Of a stretch of DNA of 64,000 bases, positions 25,539 through 34,519 are shown piece by piece (position 1 is the first letter of the stretch; each line of letters begins with the position of its first letter). The stretch is from Nonomuraea spiralis. Its GTDB lineage: Bacteria > Actinomycetota > Actinomycetes > Streptosporangiales > Streptosporangiaceae. A model generated the notes under the pieces. That model did not search any database and was not told where the DNA came from. It was given only the letters and a program-made list of their open reading frames with translations. The translations under genes were made by a program, and so were the position numbers. The DNA lies in contig NZ_BMRC01000006.1 in NCBI RefSeq assembly GCF_014648435.1, positions 434,001-498,000 of the forward strand, written 5' to 3'.

Positions 25539-26303
25539 GTGAGAGAGCACCTGCATGCGGAGTGGACGAAACTCCGTACCCTGGCCGGCACCGGCCGGCT
25601 GCTGCTCGCGATCGTGGTACTGACCGTCGCCGTCAGCATCGCGGCCTCCGCCGTCGTGTCCTGTGCCTCGCAGGGTTGCGGCTACGACCCCGCCAAGATC
25701 GGCCTCTTCGGGGTCCAGGTGAGCCAGGCGGTCGTCGCCGTCCTGGCCGTCCTGGCGATCACCGGCGAATACGGCACCGGCATGATCCGCCTCACCCTGA
25801 CCGCCATGCCGCGCCGGACAGGCGTCCTGGCCGCCAAGGCGATCATTCTGGCCGGCCTGACCCTGATCGCCGGGAGTGTCGCCGTGCTCGCCTCCGCGCT
25901 GGCCGCGCGGCGCATCCTGCTCGACAACGGCTTCCCCGCCGACGTGCTCCTCCTCACCAGCGGTCCCATGCTGCGCGCCGCCGTCGGCTCGGTCCTCTAC
26001 CTGGCGCTGATCGCCCTGTTCAGCGTGGGGGTCGCCACCGCCGTACGGGACTCCGCCACCGCCATCGGGGTCGTACTCGGCCTGCTCTATCTCTTCCCCG
26101 CCCTCATCCTCATGATCGCCGACGATGACTGGCAGCGGCTTCTCTGGCAGATCTCCCCGATGAATGCCGGGCTCGCCATCCAGGCCACCACCGACCTCGC
26201 CGGTCTCCCCCTCAGCCCATGGGCCGGCCTGGGCGTACTCGCCGCTTGGGCCACCGCGGCGCTCCTGGCCGGCGGGCTGCTCCTACGCATGCGCGACGCG
26301 TAG
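25539..26303 (+). CDS. ABC-2 permease, second exporter subunit
   Basis: A 254-aa permease with six membrane helices. It shares the HAEWTKLRTL start and the ITGEYGTGMIRLTLTAMPRR loop with its neighbour but lacks the extracellular insertion. I chose GTG at 25539 because GGGAGAA lies seven bases upstream; a GTG at 25521 is in frame. It starts 44 bases after the first permease. Together with 22992-25495 it makes an exporter with two different permease subunits. Confidence 0.87.
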   Translation: MREHLHAEWTKLRTLAGTGRLLLAIVVLTVAVSIAASAVVSCASQGCGYDPAKIGLFGVQVSQAVVAVLAVLAITGEYGTGMIRLTLTAMPRRTGVLAAKAIILAGLTLIAGSVAVLASALAARRILLDNGFPADVLLLTSGPMLRAAVGSVLYLALIALFSVGVATAVRDSATAIGVVLGLLYLFPALILMIADDDWQRLLWQISPMNAGLAIQATTDLAGLPLSPWAGLGVLAAWATAALLAGGLLLRMRDA

Positions 26304-26326
26304 CCGCCGGCCGGATCCCGGGCGAC

Positions 26327-26352
26327 ACGTCCGGCTCCAGAGAGCCGGACGT
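26327..26352. terminator. Bidirectional terminator between convergent genes
   Basis: A perfect 11-bp stem, ACGTCCGGCTC (26327-26337) with GAGCCGGACGT (26342-26352) around a CAGA loop. It lies midway between the exporter operon stop (26303) and the convergent SGNH hydrolase stop (26366). Confidence 0.8.
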
Positions 26353-26365
26353 GAGCCGGGGGACG

Positions 26366-27619
26366 TCAGGAGATGGTGAGCGTGCCGTTCGCGTTACGGG
26401 CGCACGTGACGATCGTGCGGGGCGCCGCGGCCAAGGCGCCGGTCAGGCACTGGCCGAGGACCGTGTGGCCCGCGACGTTGGGGTGCCACGACTCCTGGCA
26501 GGTCTGGAAGTAGGTGACGCAGGTGTTCGCCGCCCGCTGGATGCCGATCTTGTCCCAGCCGGACAGGCTCGTGATGAACGTGCCGGACGGCCCGTCCTGT
26601 ACCCGGACCGGCGTCGCCAGCGCACCCGCCGGGCTGCCGGGGTTCTCGCAGAGCCGGGCCCCGTCGAAGGCCTTCTGGACGTCCAGTACGCGCAGGTCGG
26701 CGGCCGGGCGTTCGGCTGCCAGCGTGGCGTACGCGTTCTTGACCAGGGAGCCGAGGTTCTGGGAGAACACGTGCCCGGGGACGAGGCTCGCACGGTGGAT
26801 CGGGCACCCGGCGGCGTAGCGCTCGGCGCCGAGGGCGCGGAACTTGTCGCGGGTGTCGGTGCGGCCGTCCTCGTCGTAGTACTGCGGGGCGATGTCGGGC
26901 GGCAGCGGGTTGGTGTAGGTCTGCAGAATCACCTGGTGGGTGCCGTCGGCGTCGATCTGGTCGAGAGTGTCGAGGATCTGGCGAAGGGCCGCGGTGGTCT
27001 CGGTGGTGGCGGCGGCGACCTCGGTGTCGGTGGCCAGGTCCGAGGCGGTGCAGGGTTTCTGCGGCACCTCGCCCTTCAGGTAGGCCCAGAACTCCCACCA
27101 GCCCGTCCAGGCGTCGGCGATGAACCGGTTGGCGCACAGCGTGGCCACGTCGCCGAAGGTGAACTGGGTGTTGTTGGAGCCGAGGCCGACGAGGACGACG
27201 TCGATGTCGTACGTCTGCGCGAGGGCGCGCAGCTGATCGAGTTGCGCGGCGACGGTGCGGCCCTCGGGCCGCACACTGGCGGGGGCGGCGATGTCGGCGG
27301 GCTGGGCGCCGGAGCACGCGAGGTTGAAACGTTGCTGAATGCCCGGGAGCGACGCCTTGAACACCGAGGCGTTCGCCGACCGGTGACAGAAGTAGGCGTT
27401 GCTGTTGGCCGCCGACCAGCCGGGGAAGGCCTGTGCCGTACCGGAGGCGTCGACGACGGGCTGGTAGTCCCCCGCGCCCTCCCCGCTGATGAAGCTGTCG
27501 CCGAGCGCGACGGCGGCGGTGGGCAGGGCCGCCTGCGCCGGTCCACTCTGCACGGCCTGGATGCCCGCCGCGCTCACCAGGAGCATGACAACCGCGGCGG
27601 CACGCTGGAGGAACCCCAC
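26366..27619 (-). CDS. Secreted SGNH/GDSL hydrolase
   Basis: A 417-aa secreted esterase- or lipase-type enzyme. The GTG start at 27619 follows GAGGCGG. The signal peptide ends near PAQAA (about residue 32). The SGNH blocks are block I GDSFISGEG (nucleophile S42), block III GSNNTQF and block V ESWHPNVAG with the catalytic histidine. Many cysteines (FCHRS, NLACSG, GCPIH, NTCVTYFQTC) suggest disulfides in the mature enzyme. The long size resembles the family containing Streptomyces secreted lipases. An in-frame extension to 27793 has no signal-peptide logic. Confidence 0.87.
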   Translation of the reverse strand: MGFLQRAAAVVMLLVSAAGIQAVQSGPAQAALPTAAVALGDSFISGEGAGDYQPVVDASGTAQAFPGWSAANSNAYFCHRSANASVFKASLPGIQQRFNLACSGAQPADIAAPASVRPEGRTVAAQLDQLRALAQTYDIDVVLVGLGSNNTQFTFGDVATLCANRFIADAWTGWWEFWAYLKGEVPQKPCTASDLATDTEVAAATTETTAALRQILDTLDQIDADGTHQVILQTYTNPLPPDIAPQYYDEDGRTDTRDKFRALGAERYAAGCPIHRASLVPGHVFSQNLGSLVKNAYATLAAERPAADLRVLDVQKAFDGARLCENPGSPAGALATPVRVQDGPSGTFITSLSGWDKIGIQRAANTCVTYFQTCQESWHPNVAGHTVLGQCLTGALAAAPRTIVTCARNANGTLTIS

Positions 27620-27903
27620 AACCGCCTCATTTCCTACTAAATAAGTACGAAATTCGCATGTGTGGATCACAACACGCCGCACCAACGGCGTCAACATGCC
27701 CACCCCGGCAAGAGCAGCCGAACGAGCGCGGTGAGGCCCTGTGCGCGAAGCTGCGCGCACAGGGCCTGATCCTCCAGCGCAGGTCGTACGCAAACATCGG
27801 GTTAATCGATGCGGGCGGCGGCTACCCGCAGGTCACCCGCCAACCTGCCCATGATGGTGGGAGTGGGTAATAGCCGGCCAGCAGTGACGGGTTCACGTCC
27901 ACA

Positions 27904-28203
27904 GTGGCCATGGCACCAGACCGGGCGACGCCCGGGGAGTTCGCTCTGCTCGAATGCCTGCTCGCCGTACCCGGCCTGGTCGTCTCCGCCGAGGAACTTC
28001 GGGGAGGCGTGCGAGGGCACGACGCTTGTGGAGCAGGTCAAGGGCTCGACCGAGCGGTTCGCCCGCCGCGCACCGAGACTGCGCCGCTCGCACCCGACGC
28101 CGTGCAGGTCGCCGGCCGTTTCCACGCGCAACCTGTGCGACGCGGTGAAGAAGTGCGTCCTGCCGCACCGCGCCCGCCTGCCCGAGTCAGCCGGCGAGTC
28201 TGA
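27904..28203 (+). pseudogene. Possible remnant of a response-regulator DNA-binding domain
   Basis: TPGEFALLECLLAVPGLVVSAEELRGG aligns with the winged-helix part of OmpR-type regulators (compare KEFALLEALL...SAEDLLEQVW at 21017-21721). After that the frame loses similarity and no receiver domain is present. The rest of 27620-28342 shows no gene I can support. Confidence 0.35.
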
Positions 28204-28342
28204 GCAGCCGCCGTCGGTTTCGCTACTCTCCCCTGATCAGGGTCTTCACGGATTGGAACGCCCGCTTCAACGCCGCGGACTTCAACCGTGGACCACGGGC
28301 TACCGGGCTGTCTGACGGCCAGAAGTCCGGGGGTGGGGCGGG

Positions 28343-28804
28343 TCAGCTGCGTTTGCTGCGCCAGCGGGAGGTGCGGAAGCCGTCGGAGCGCTCCAGGAGG
28401 AAGGCCAGCCGGGCCGCTGTCTGGCGTACGCCGTCGTCGTGCCGGTGGCGTTTGTCGGGAGCGAGGCGGGAGCGCAGGTCGAGGATGTGGGCCAGCTGCC
28501 CGGCGACCTCCGAGACCACCCGGTAGCGGATCCCGAAGGAGTGCAGGTCGCCGTGGACGTCGTCGACCAGGTCCTCGTCCACGTGCCGCAGCAGCGGCTT
28601 GAGCTTGACGAGCAGTTTGGCGTCCATCCCGGCCACGGGCGCCTTGCGGCGGCTGTCGTCGGCCGGCATGGCGACCAGGGCGCGGACCCGCGTGAACGCC
28701 AGCGCCCGCTCGGCGTCCGGAGTGGAGGGGTGTTCGGCGAGGTCCAGCAGGCGCCGCAGGGTCTCCTGCGTTTTGTCGTCGAACATGACGACAAGTCTAT
28801 TCAC
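28343..28804 (-). CDS. Hypothetical protein
   Basis: A 153-aa soluble, largely helical protein rich in charged residues (HVDEDLVDDVHGDL, RLAPDKRHRHDDG). No membrane segment, signal or catalytic motif is seen and I do not recognise the family. The first start is GTG at 28804; an ATG at 28786 is possible. Neither has a good ribosome site. A fragment of its 3' end is repeated at 20902-20957, indicating that paralogues exist in this genome. It stands alone between convergent and parallel neighbours. Confidence 0.6.
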   Translation of the reverse strand: MNRLVVMFDDKTQETLRRLLDLAEHPSTPDAERALAFTRVRALVAMPADDSRRKAPVAGMDAKLLVKLKPLLRHVDEDLVDDVHGDLHSFGIRYRVVSEVAGQLAHILDLRSRLAPDKRHRHDDGVRQTAARLAFLLERSDGFRTSRWRSKRS

Positions 28805-28966
28805 TCCAGCTCGGACGCTGCCCGTCCGCGCCGACGCGAGCCATCTCGGGACAGACGCTGGTGCGAGTGGAGGAGAAGTGGCGGGTTCGCCGTCCCGGCC
28901 GCCTGTAGCGGCGACTGCGGGTGTGACCCCGTGCCTGGCCCGCGCCGTCGCGGGCCAGGTGCGGCG

Positions 28967-30337
28967 TCAGGTGGAGAACGGGCGGACGTAGATCAGGTTC
29001 TCGGCTCCCCTGCCGTACGTCGTCAGCACCGGGGTCGCGTCGGCCCGGCTGCGGTCCAGCAGCGCCTGGTGGAACTGGCGGTAGTTGCCGGTGAAGCCGC
29101 CGCGGTCCCAGGCGGTGATGATGTTGTAGGTGAACAGGCTGTACACGCTTCCGGCCGGGGTGGTCTGCGCGTCGTTGCAGGCCGACAGGGTGATCATGGT
29201 GGCCTGGATCTCAGCCTGCTCCTTGGGGCCGGCCGCGTCCCGGACGGAGTCGTAGAGGTCCTGGCTCTTGTCGTAGATCCCGGTCAGGGAGTCGAGCAGC
29301 TTGCCCTTGCCGGTCGTACCGTCGGCGTAGAGATCGGCCAGCACCTCCAGCCCCTCGCCGACGGCGAGAGGCGCGAGAGGGGCGAGGTCCGCGCCGTCGG
29401 CCGCGGGCGCCGGCGGCAGGTCCTCGTCCAGCTGGGAGCGCAGCTCCTCCTCGGTCAGCGGGACGGCGCTGTACGCCTCACCACCCGAAACCACGCTTCT
29501 GAAGCTCTCCTCGTAGGCCGTGGCGGCCTTCTCCATCTGGTCCAGGCGCTCGGCACGCCGCTGCCGGCGATCCTGCTCCACGCCGAGGGACCCGATCTTC
29601 TTGGCCGCCGTGCCGCTGTGGCAGGAGTCGAAGACGCCGATGATCCGCACCCCCTGCTGCAGCTCCGCCACCAGCGCGTAGAACTGGTCGTCGACCAGCA
29701 TTCTGTCGTGGAAGCAGAAGGTCTCGTCGAGCCCGTCGGCCTCGGCGTCCGAGCCGGTGTCGGGGATCTGCGAGCCGTGACCGGAGAAGGTGAACAGGAG
29801 CGTGTCGCCGGCGAACAGGTTGACCGCCGCGTAGCGCATGAACGCGCTGAAGTTCGCGACGGTGGCGTTCTCGTTCTCGAAGATCGTGGCGCGGTAGCCG
29901 AGGGCCTCGGCGAGCGCCGCCATCCCGCGCGCGTCGTTGACGCAGGAGGAGAGCGGGAACGACTCGCCGTAGTGGCCGGCGTCCAGTCGGTCCACGCCGA
30001 TGTGCACGCTGATCCCGATCGGCTCGCGGTTCACGGCGGTCGAGTAGATGGCGTCCAGCTGCACGATGGTCTGCTTGCCGACGACGCCGTCGGCGAACAG
30101 CCCGTAGTCGCGCTGGAACGCCTCGACCGCCGTGGCGGTGCGCGCGCCGTAGAAGCCGTCGGCTTCCACGGGCAGCATGTAGGACGAGTTCAGGTCGGCC
30201 AGCGCGGTCTGTACGGCACGCACCGCGCTGCGCTGCGTCTCGCCCCGGCCCATGGGCTTGTCGTTGCTCGCCACGAGTTCCAGGCGGGCACGGGTGTCAT
30301 CGGTGGGCGTCACGGTGAAACGATGCGACGTCAGCAC
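28967..30337 (-). CDS. Caspase-like (C14) protease with peptidoglycan-binding-type domain
   Basis: A 456-aa protein. Residues about 36-100 form a PGBD1-type three-helix domain (VRAVQTALADLNSSY...DGFYGARTATAVEAFQRDYGL). The caspase domain follows: H187 in FTFSGHGSQIPD and C239 in GVFDSCHSGTA form the dyad, with SSCVNDARGM and ITLSACNDAQTTP as further family blocks. A charged segment of about 150 residues is inserted between the two caspase halves. GTG at 30337 has AGAAGAG at good spacing. There is no signal peptide. It is the last gene of a three-gene operon with two related uncharacterised proteins, which suggests it is the effector of that system. Confidence 0.85.
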   Translation of the reverse strand: MLTSHRFTVTPTDDTRARLELVASNDKPMGRGETQRSAVRAVQTALADLNSSYMLPVEADGFYGARTATAVEAFQRDYGLFADGVVGKQTIVQLDAIYSTAVNREPIGISVHIGVDRLDAGHYGESFPLSSCVNDARGMAALAEALGYRATIFENENATVANFSAFMRYAAVNLFAGDTLLFTFSGHGSQIPDTGSDAEADGLDETFCFHDRMLVDDQFYALVAELQQGVRIIGVFDSCHSGTAAKKIGSLGVEQDRRQRRAERLDQMEKAATAYEESFRSVVSGGEAYSAVPLTEEELRSQLDEDLPPAPAADGADLAPLAPLAVGEGLEVLADLYADGTTGKGKLLDSLTGIYDKSQDLYDSVRDAAGPKEQAEIQATMITLSACNDAQTTPAGSVYSLFTYNIITAWDRGGFTGNYRQFHQALLDRSRADATPVLTTYGRGAENLIYVRPFST

Positions 30338-30369
30338 GGGGACCACTCTTCTTTCTGATCGTGGGAAGG

Positions 30370-31650
30370 TCACCAGGTGTAGGCGGGGTTCGGGCGGGGT
30401 GAGGACGGCAGCTGCGCGCAGCCGAACCCCACGACCAGGCACTCCGACGGCGCGGACGGCACGGGGGTGGCGGTGCCGAGCCGGGCCAGCTTCCTGATCC
30501 GGTCGATCTGCTCGATCCAGTCGGCACGTCTCAGTACGGGCGAACCCCACGAGACCGGCCGGGGCGGCCCGATCACGACCGGCGGCCGGTCCACCCGCGG
30601 CAGCGGACCGCCCATGACACCTGGCCGGAGGCCGCCCACGACGCCCGGCCGTGGGAAGGCCGGGCCGTCGACCGGCGGGCGCGCGACGATCGGCCGGGAC
30701 GGCCCGCTCACCCCTTTGCCGCCGCCGGCCTGCGGGCGTACGACGTAGACCGACTGCACGTACCCCGGCATGCGCCCGGCGCCGCCGAAGCCGTCGGAGA
30801 CGATCTCACCGGGCGCGAGCCGCCAGTCGTCCGCCTCGTAGAGGCTCGCGGAGAACCAGGGCCGGCCGAGCTCCAGCACGGTGTGGCCGAACTCGCAGGT
30901 CCCCTCGGCCTGGCTGCTGAGGAAGGTGCCACCCAGCCCCGTCAGCTCGCCGGGTACGGCGGCGCGCAGCTCGGAGAAGGAGACCGCGTTCCTCGCCCAG
31001 GTCGCCTCCTGGACGGCGGCCAGCGGCGCGAAGTACGTCGGCGCGAAGCTCACCTCCCCCGCCCTGGGCAGGGCCTCCTCCGCCAGGTCGCCGCGCTCGC
31101 GTACGGCGTCGTCGACCGACGAGCGCCGGGCCAGCCGGGCCAGCAGCGCCAGCGCGCTCTCCACCTCGGACTTGAACCCGAGCACCAGCCAGTCGGCGTA
31201 CGCCTGTTCGATCTCGTCGGCGGGCCGCCGGTCCAGCTCCAGCCGGTCCACCACGGCCTTCATCTCGCGGTAGGCCAGCAGCTTCTCCGAGATAGCCGGC
31301 CGTCCCGAGGCGTCGGGCGGGTAGAGCAGCGCCCGGGCCCGAGCCAGCGCCGCGGCCTCCTCGGGAGTCAGCGGCTCCAGCGCGAACCGCATGCCGGCGA
31401 GCGTCTCCCGGTGGACGATCCAGAGAGCACGCGCCGGACCGTACGGCTCGGCGGGGCGACCTCGGCGCGGGACGAAGTTGGCCATCAGCGCGAAGTCGGC
31501 CTCCACCGCCGGATTCTGCCGCGTCACCAGCGCCTCCAGCAGTGAGGGCTGGATCGGCAGCGGCCGCGGCGGCACCGACAGGAAGCCTGGATAGGTTCGA
31601 CGGGCGTCGATCCAGGCGGCGATCGCGACGTGCATGCCGTCGGGGAGCAT
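30370..31650 (-). CDS. Uncharacterised protein, smaller relative of 31657-33231, caspase operon
   Basis: A 426-aa soluble protein. The first 230 residues are helical (EEAAALARARALL, EKLLAYREMKAVVDRL). The middle contains AVSFSELRAAVPGELTGLGG and HTVLELGRPWFSASLYEADDWRL, which matches EVEIVRPWFNPGFFASRGWRL-type sequence in the upstream neighbour, so the two share a domain. The last 130 residues are proline/glycine-rich with repeats such as GPSRPIVARPPVDGP. It starts six bases after the upstream gene and ends 32 bases before the caspase gene. I cannot name the family. Confidence 0.75.
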   Translation of the reverse strand: MLPDGMHVAIAAWIDARRTYPGFLSVPPRPLPIQPSLLEALVTRQNPAVEADFALMANFVPRRGRPAEPYGPARALWIVHRETLAGMRFALEPLTPEEAAALARARALLYPPDASGRPAISEKLLAYREMKAVVDRLELDRRPADEIEQAYADWLVLGFKSEVESALALLARLARRSSVDDAVRERGDLAEEALPRAGEVSFAPTYFAPLAAVQEATWARNAVSFSELRAAVPGELTGLGGTFLSSQAEGTCEFGHTVLELGRPWFSASLYEADDWRLAPGEIVSDGFGGAGRMPGYVQSVYVVRPQAGGGKGVSGPSRPIVARPPVDGPAFPRPGVVGGLRPGVMGGPLPRVDRPPVVIGPPRPVSWGSPVLRRADWIEQIDRIRKLARLGTATPVPSAPSECLVVGFGCAQLPSSPRPNPAYTW

Positions 31651-31656
31651 CGGTGG

Positions 31657-33231
31657 TCAGAGCCACTTCTTGACGTTCGGCGAAGGGTCGGGGCCCATCG
31701 GGGTCAGCGCGCTCATGAAGGCCACGAGCTGCAGTCCGCGCATCGTGATCGAGGTGTCGGTCAGGTCGAAGGCGGACTCGCGGCTGACCCGCGACTGGTG
31801 GTAGCCGCCGCCGACCACGAAGGGTCCGATGGCGACCGCGCCGCCGGCGACGATGTCGTCGCGTTTGGTGTGCATATAGCCGGCCAGGTCGCTGGAGTGG
31901 AAGGTGAGGTTGCGGACGAACAGCGCCTTGGTCGGGTAGCCCACCAGGGCGCCGGCCGGCTGCTCCGCCTTGCCGTCCGAGAGCCGATCGGTACGGTACC
32001 TGTCCACGAACTCGGTCTTGAGCCGCCAGCCGCGCGAGGCGAAGAAGCCGGGGTTGAACCACGGCCGCACGATCTCGACCTGGGTGTACTCGAACTCCAT
32101 GCCGAACGTGCTGGACTTGAACCTCAGGTCCGTCTCGGTCTGACCGGCGCTGCCGCCGCCGGAGAAGTTGACGATCCCGAGGGGGAAGCCCGCGTGCGCG
32201 GCGCCGCCCCGCGAGCTGGCGGTGTACTGGCTCGACGAGTGCAGCTCAAGGTTCTTGAACGTGGTCCAGCCGTCGTTCCTGGCGAAGCTCCCCGGCACCA
32301 CGGTGGCGGGGAAGAAGGGGTAGCCGAACGCGCCCTGGACGTTGTCCTCGATCGCGTCGACGTCGGAACGGAGCTTGGCCACCCACTGCACCATGCTCGT
32401 GCCGAGGATCTGGTCGAGGACGGCCTGGGCCCGTTCGACGTCGTTCTTGTAGCCCTGTGCCTCCCAGTCGGCCCTGGCCCGCTGGGCCCGCGAACGGTAG
32501 ATCCCGCCGCTGCGCGACCACTCGATGAGGTCGGCGGCCGATCCCGACTGGGAACGGGCGAGCCTGCCGGCGTAGTCGATGACGGCGTTCTCGTAGCGTG
32601 TGCGGTAGTCGGCGTACGTCTTCAGGATGCGCGACTCCTGGATGACCGTACGCTTCTCGCCGGTCAGGAAGTCGGTCGTCTCCACGGTCTCCTGGAGCAG
32701 GGCGCGCATCTTCTGGATGAGCGCCAGCTTCTCCGGGCTGAGCTCGTCGTCGGCCACCTCGCAGAGCGAGAGCACGTCGCCGTAGACCTGGGAGAGGGTA
32801 CGGCCCTCCTGCCCGTACACCACCTGGGCGTGCCGCTGTCTGCCCTGGTCACGGTCGAGCCGCCAGCTGTGTTGCGCCGGGCCGGGCTGGACGAGGGGGA
32901 TGAAGTCGACGAGCCTGGACCAGTTCTCCCAGGTGCCCAGGAGGAACCCCTGGTACATGGCCTTCGCCTGTTTGATGACCTCCTCGCGGGCGATTTCGGG
33001 GTTGTCGCCCTGGATGGTCTCGGCCAGCTTCCTGAAGAAGTCGAGGGTCAGCGGCGACGGACCCGAGAAGGGGCCCGCGACGGCGAAGTCGAATTCGCTC
33101 GGGTGGAAGACCATTCCGGGTTGGATGAAATTGATGACCATGTTGCCGGGCAGGGGGATTTCCGCGTCCCCTCCGGTGAGACCGGAATAGAGCTCGTCTA
33201 TCACCCGAGCCATCATGTTCTTGAGATCCAT
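31657..33231 (-). CDS. Uncharacterised protein, first gene of the caspase operon
   Basis: A 524-aa soluble protein. The ATG at 33231 follows GGGAG; the longer open frame upstream is not supported. Residues 1-270 are mixed helical (LTLDFFRKLAETIQGDNPEI, IQKMRALLQETVETTDF). The C-terminal half is beta-rich with FEYTQVEIVRPWFNPGFFAS, AYPTKAL-like YPTKALFVRNLTFHSSD and GGGYHQSRVSRESAFDLTDTSI. The RPWF segment is shared with the next gene. There is no signal peptide or catalytic motif. Tight spacing to the next gene shows an operon; a sensing or scaffold role for the caspase is inference. Confidence 0.75.
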   Translation of the reverse strand: MDLKNMMARVIDELYSGLTGGDAEIPLPGNMVINFIQPGMVFHPSEFDFAVAGPFSGPSPLTLDFFRKLAETIQGDNPEIAREEVIKQAKAMYQGFLLGTWENWSRLVDFIPLVQPGPAQHSWRLDRDQGRQRHAQVVYGQEGRTLSQVYGDVLSLCEVADDELSPEKLALIQKMRALLQETVETTDFLTGEKRTVIQESRILKTYADYRTRYENAVIDYAGRLARSQSGSAADLIEWSRSGGIYRSRAQRARADWEAQGYKNDVERAQAVLDQILGTSMVQWVAKLRSDVDAIEDNVQGAFGYPFFPATVVPGSFARNDGWTTFKNLELHSSSQYTASSRGGAAHAGFPLGIVNFSGGGSAGQTETDLRFKSSTFGMEFEYTQVEIVRPWFNPGFFASRGWRLKTEFVDRYRTDRLSDGKAEQPAGALVGYPTKALFVRNLTFHSSDLAGYMHTKRDDIVAGGAVAIGPFVVGGGYHQSRVSRESAFDLTDTSITMRGLQLVAFMSALTPMGPDPSPNVKKWL

Positions 33232-33448
33232 CGTATGCTCCCGCCCCTGGTGAAACGATGGTGGCCTCAACACAAGCACTCCAGCGGGAGTGTGCCAACG
33301 TCCGATTTGTGACACGCCGCCGGGCGCTTTCCCCCTGGTTCGTCTACGACTCTCTCTTCTCATTCGTGCTCTGATGCCGACCGACGACAAGCCGTCCGGC
33401 AGGCGGCGCGGAACCCCCGAGCCGCCCCGGCGAGGGGCTGAAATGTGA

Positions 33449-33480
33449 TATGATCATTTTGTCATGAGTAGTCATGACAA
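33449..33480 (+). promoter_or_regulatory. -10 element and operator overlapping the SnoaL-like gene start
   Basis: TATGAT (33449-33454) lies nine bases before the ATG at 33464, so the transcript is probably leaderless. A perfect 9-bp inverted repeat, TTGTCATGA (33459-33467) and TCATGACAA (33472-33480) with a four-base spacer, covers the start codon. This is an operator-like arrangement in which a bound repressor would block initiation. Confidence 0.6.
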
Positions 33481-33868
33481 TTCCCAGCCTCAGATGCTTC
33501 TCGCCGGAGACCCCGACGGCCCCGTGGCCCGGTACGCCGCAGCCATGAACGCCGGTGATCCTCACGCACTCGACCAGGTCTACGAGGACGGCGCGGTCCT
33601 CGTACCGGTGCCCGGCCATCCCGTCACCGGCCCCGCGCGCCTCGCCGCCAACCAGCACCTGCAGAGCTTCGGGCTGCCGATCGAGGCCCGTACGAGGCAC
33701 ACGTACGTGGCCGGCGACATCGCCCTGCTCGTCGTCGACTGGTCCATGCGCGGCACGGCAGGCGACGGCAGCGAGATCGACATGAGCGGCACCGCGACCG
33801 ACGTCGTCCGCCGCGGCCCCGACGGCCGGTGGCGCTACGTCATCGACAACCCCCACGGCACAGCCTGA
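33464..33868 (+). CDS. SnoaL-like / DUF4440 protein (NTF2 fold)
   Basis: A 134-aa protein with the cone-shaped NTF2-like pattern: VARYAAAMNAGDPHALDQVYEDGAVLVPVPG, then beta strands ending in GRWRYVIDNPHG. Members are small-molecule binding proteins, isomerases or hydrolases. The length is typical. There is no Shine-Dalgarno site; a -10 hexamer nine bases before the ATG indicates a leaderless message. Its first codons lie inside a perfect palindrome, so it is probably tightly repressed by an unidentified regulator. Confidence 0.8.
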   Translation: MSSHDNSQPQMLLAGDPDGPVARYAAAMNAGDPHALDQVYEDGAVLVPVPGHPVTGPARLAANQHLQSFGLPIEARTRHTYVAGDIALLVVDWSMRGTAGDGSEIDMSGTATDVVRRGPDGRWRYVIDNPHGTA

Positions 33869-34004
33869 CGGATCCCCCTCCGACCCGGATTCCTCACATA
33901 CACTCCTGCATGTCGCGCTGGGCCAGGCCCGGACCCGGACCCGGGCCGGGCGCCGTGCACCACCGCCGACATCCGATGCGGCCGAGCCGGCAAAGGACAT
34001 ATTT

Positions 34005-34367
34005 ATGATCACCCATGTCAACGTCGCCGTCATGTACGTGGCCGACCAGCAGCGGTCGGTGGACTTCTATGTCGACAAACTCGGCTTCGCCAAGACCGTC
34101 GACGCCGAGATGTGGCCGGGAGCGCGCTGGGTCGAGGTCAGACCGCCGGACGGGCAGACCTCGATCACCCTGCACAGCGCGGAGGCGTTCGGCAAGAAGC
34201 CGGGTGAGGGCGCGTACCTCACCTTCGCCTGCGACGACATCGACGAGACGGTGCGTCAGTTGCGCGCGGCCGGCGTCACCGTGACCGACCCGGTGAAGGA
34301 GCCCTGGGGCACCTACATCAAGGCCACCGACCCGGACGGCCACGAGGTCATGATCTCCAAGAAGTGA
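34005..34367 (+). CDS. VOC-family (glyoxalase-like) protein
   Basis: A 120-aa protein made of two beta-alpha-beta-beta-beta units: MITHVNVAVMYVADQQRSVDFYVDKLGF and YLTFACDDIDETVRQLRAAGV with the closing TDPDGHEVMISKK. The vicinal-oxygen-chelate fold binds a metal through H4, E and residues in the second unit. Members include glyoxalase I, dioxygenases and antibiotic-binding proteins. The full length is present. The neighbouring rifampicin monooxygenase makes a resistance or detoxification role possible but not shown. Confidence 0.85.
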   Translation: MITHVNVAVMYVADQQRSVDFYVDKLGFAKTVDAEMWPGARWVEVRPPDGQTSITLHSAEAFGKKPGEGAYLTFACDDIDETVRQLRAAGVTVTDPVKEPWGTYIKATDPDGHEVMISKK

Positions 34368-34415
34368 CAGGCCAGGGCGGATCCCTACGGACCGCGGCCC
34401 CGGATTCGCTGAGGG

Positions 34416-34437
34416 CGTGTCCGGGGTCGTGGACACG
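34416..34437 (+). terminator. Hairpin after the VOC gene
   Basis: CGTGTCC (34416-34422) pairs with GGACACG (34431-34437), 49 bases after the stop codon. No T-tract. Confidence 0.45.
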
Positions 34438-34451
34438 TGGCCGGAAAATGG

Positions 34452-34480
34452 TTGGACGGGATGACGCGCGGGCTTGTAGC
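34452..34480 (+). promoter_or_regulatory. Promoter of the rifampicin monooxygenase leader
   Basis: TTGGAC (34452-34457), a 17-base spacer and TGTAGC (34475-34480). The -10 region overlaps a direct repeat GCTTGTAGCTTG (34473-34484). Rifamycin-resistance genes of actinomycetes are known to carry a rifamycin-associated element in this position. The sequence here is only partly like what I recall of that motif, so identity is not claimed. Confidence 0.5.
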
Positions 34481-34519
34481 TTGCGAGCGACCGTGACATC
34501 GCCCGAGGAGGTGAGCCCC

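Noticed and set aside
34473..34490. Confirmed rifamycin-associated element
   Set aside because: The GCTTG repeats lie in the right place, but I could not match them to the published motif from memory, so only a promoter is annotated.
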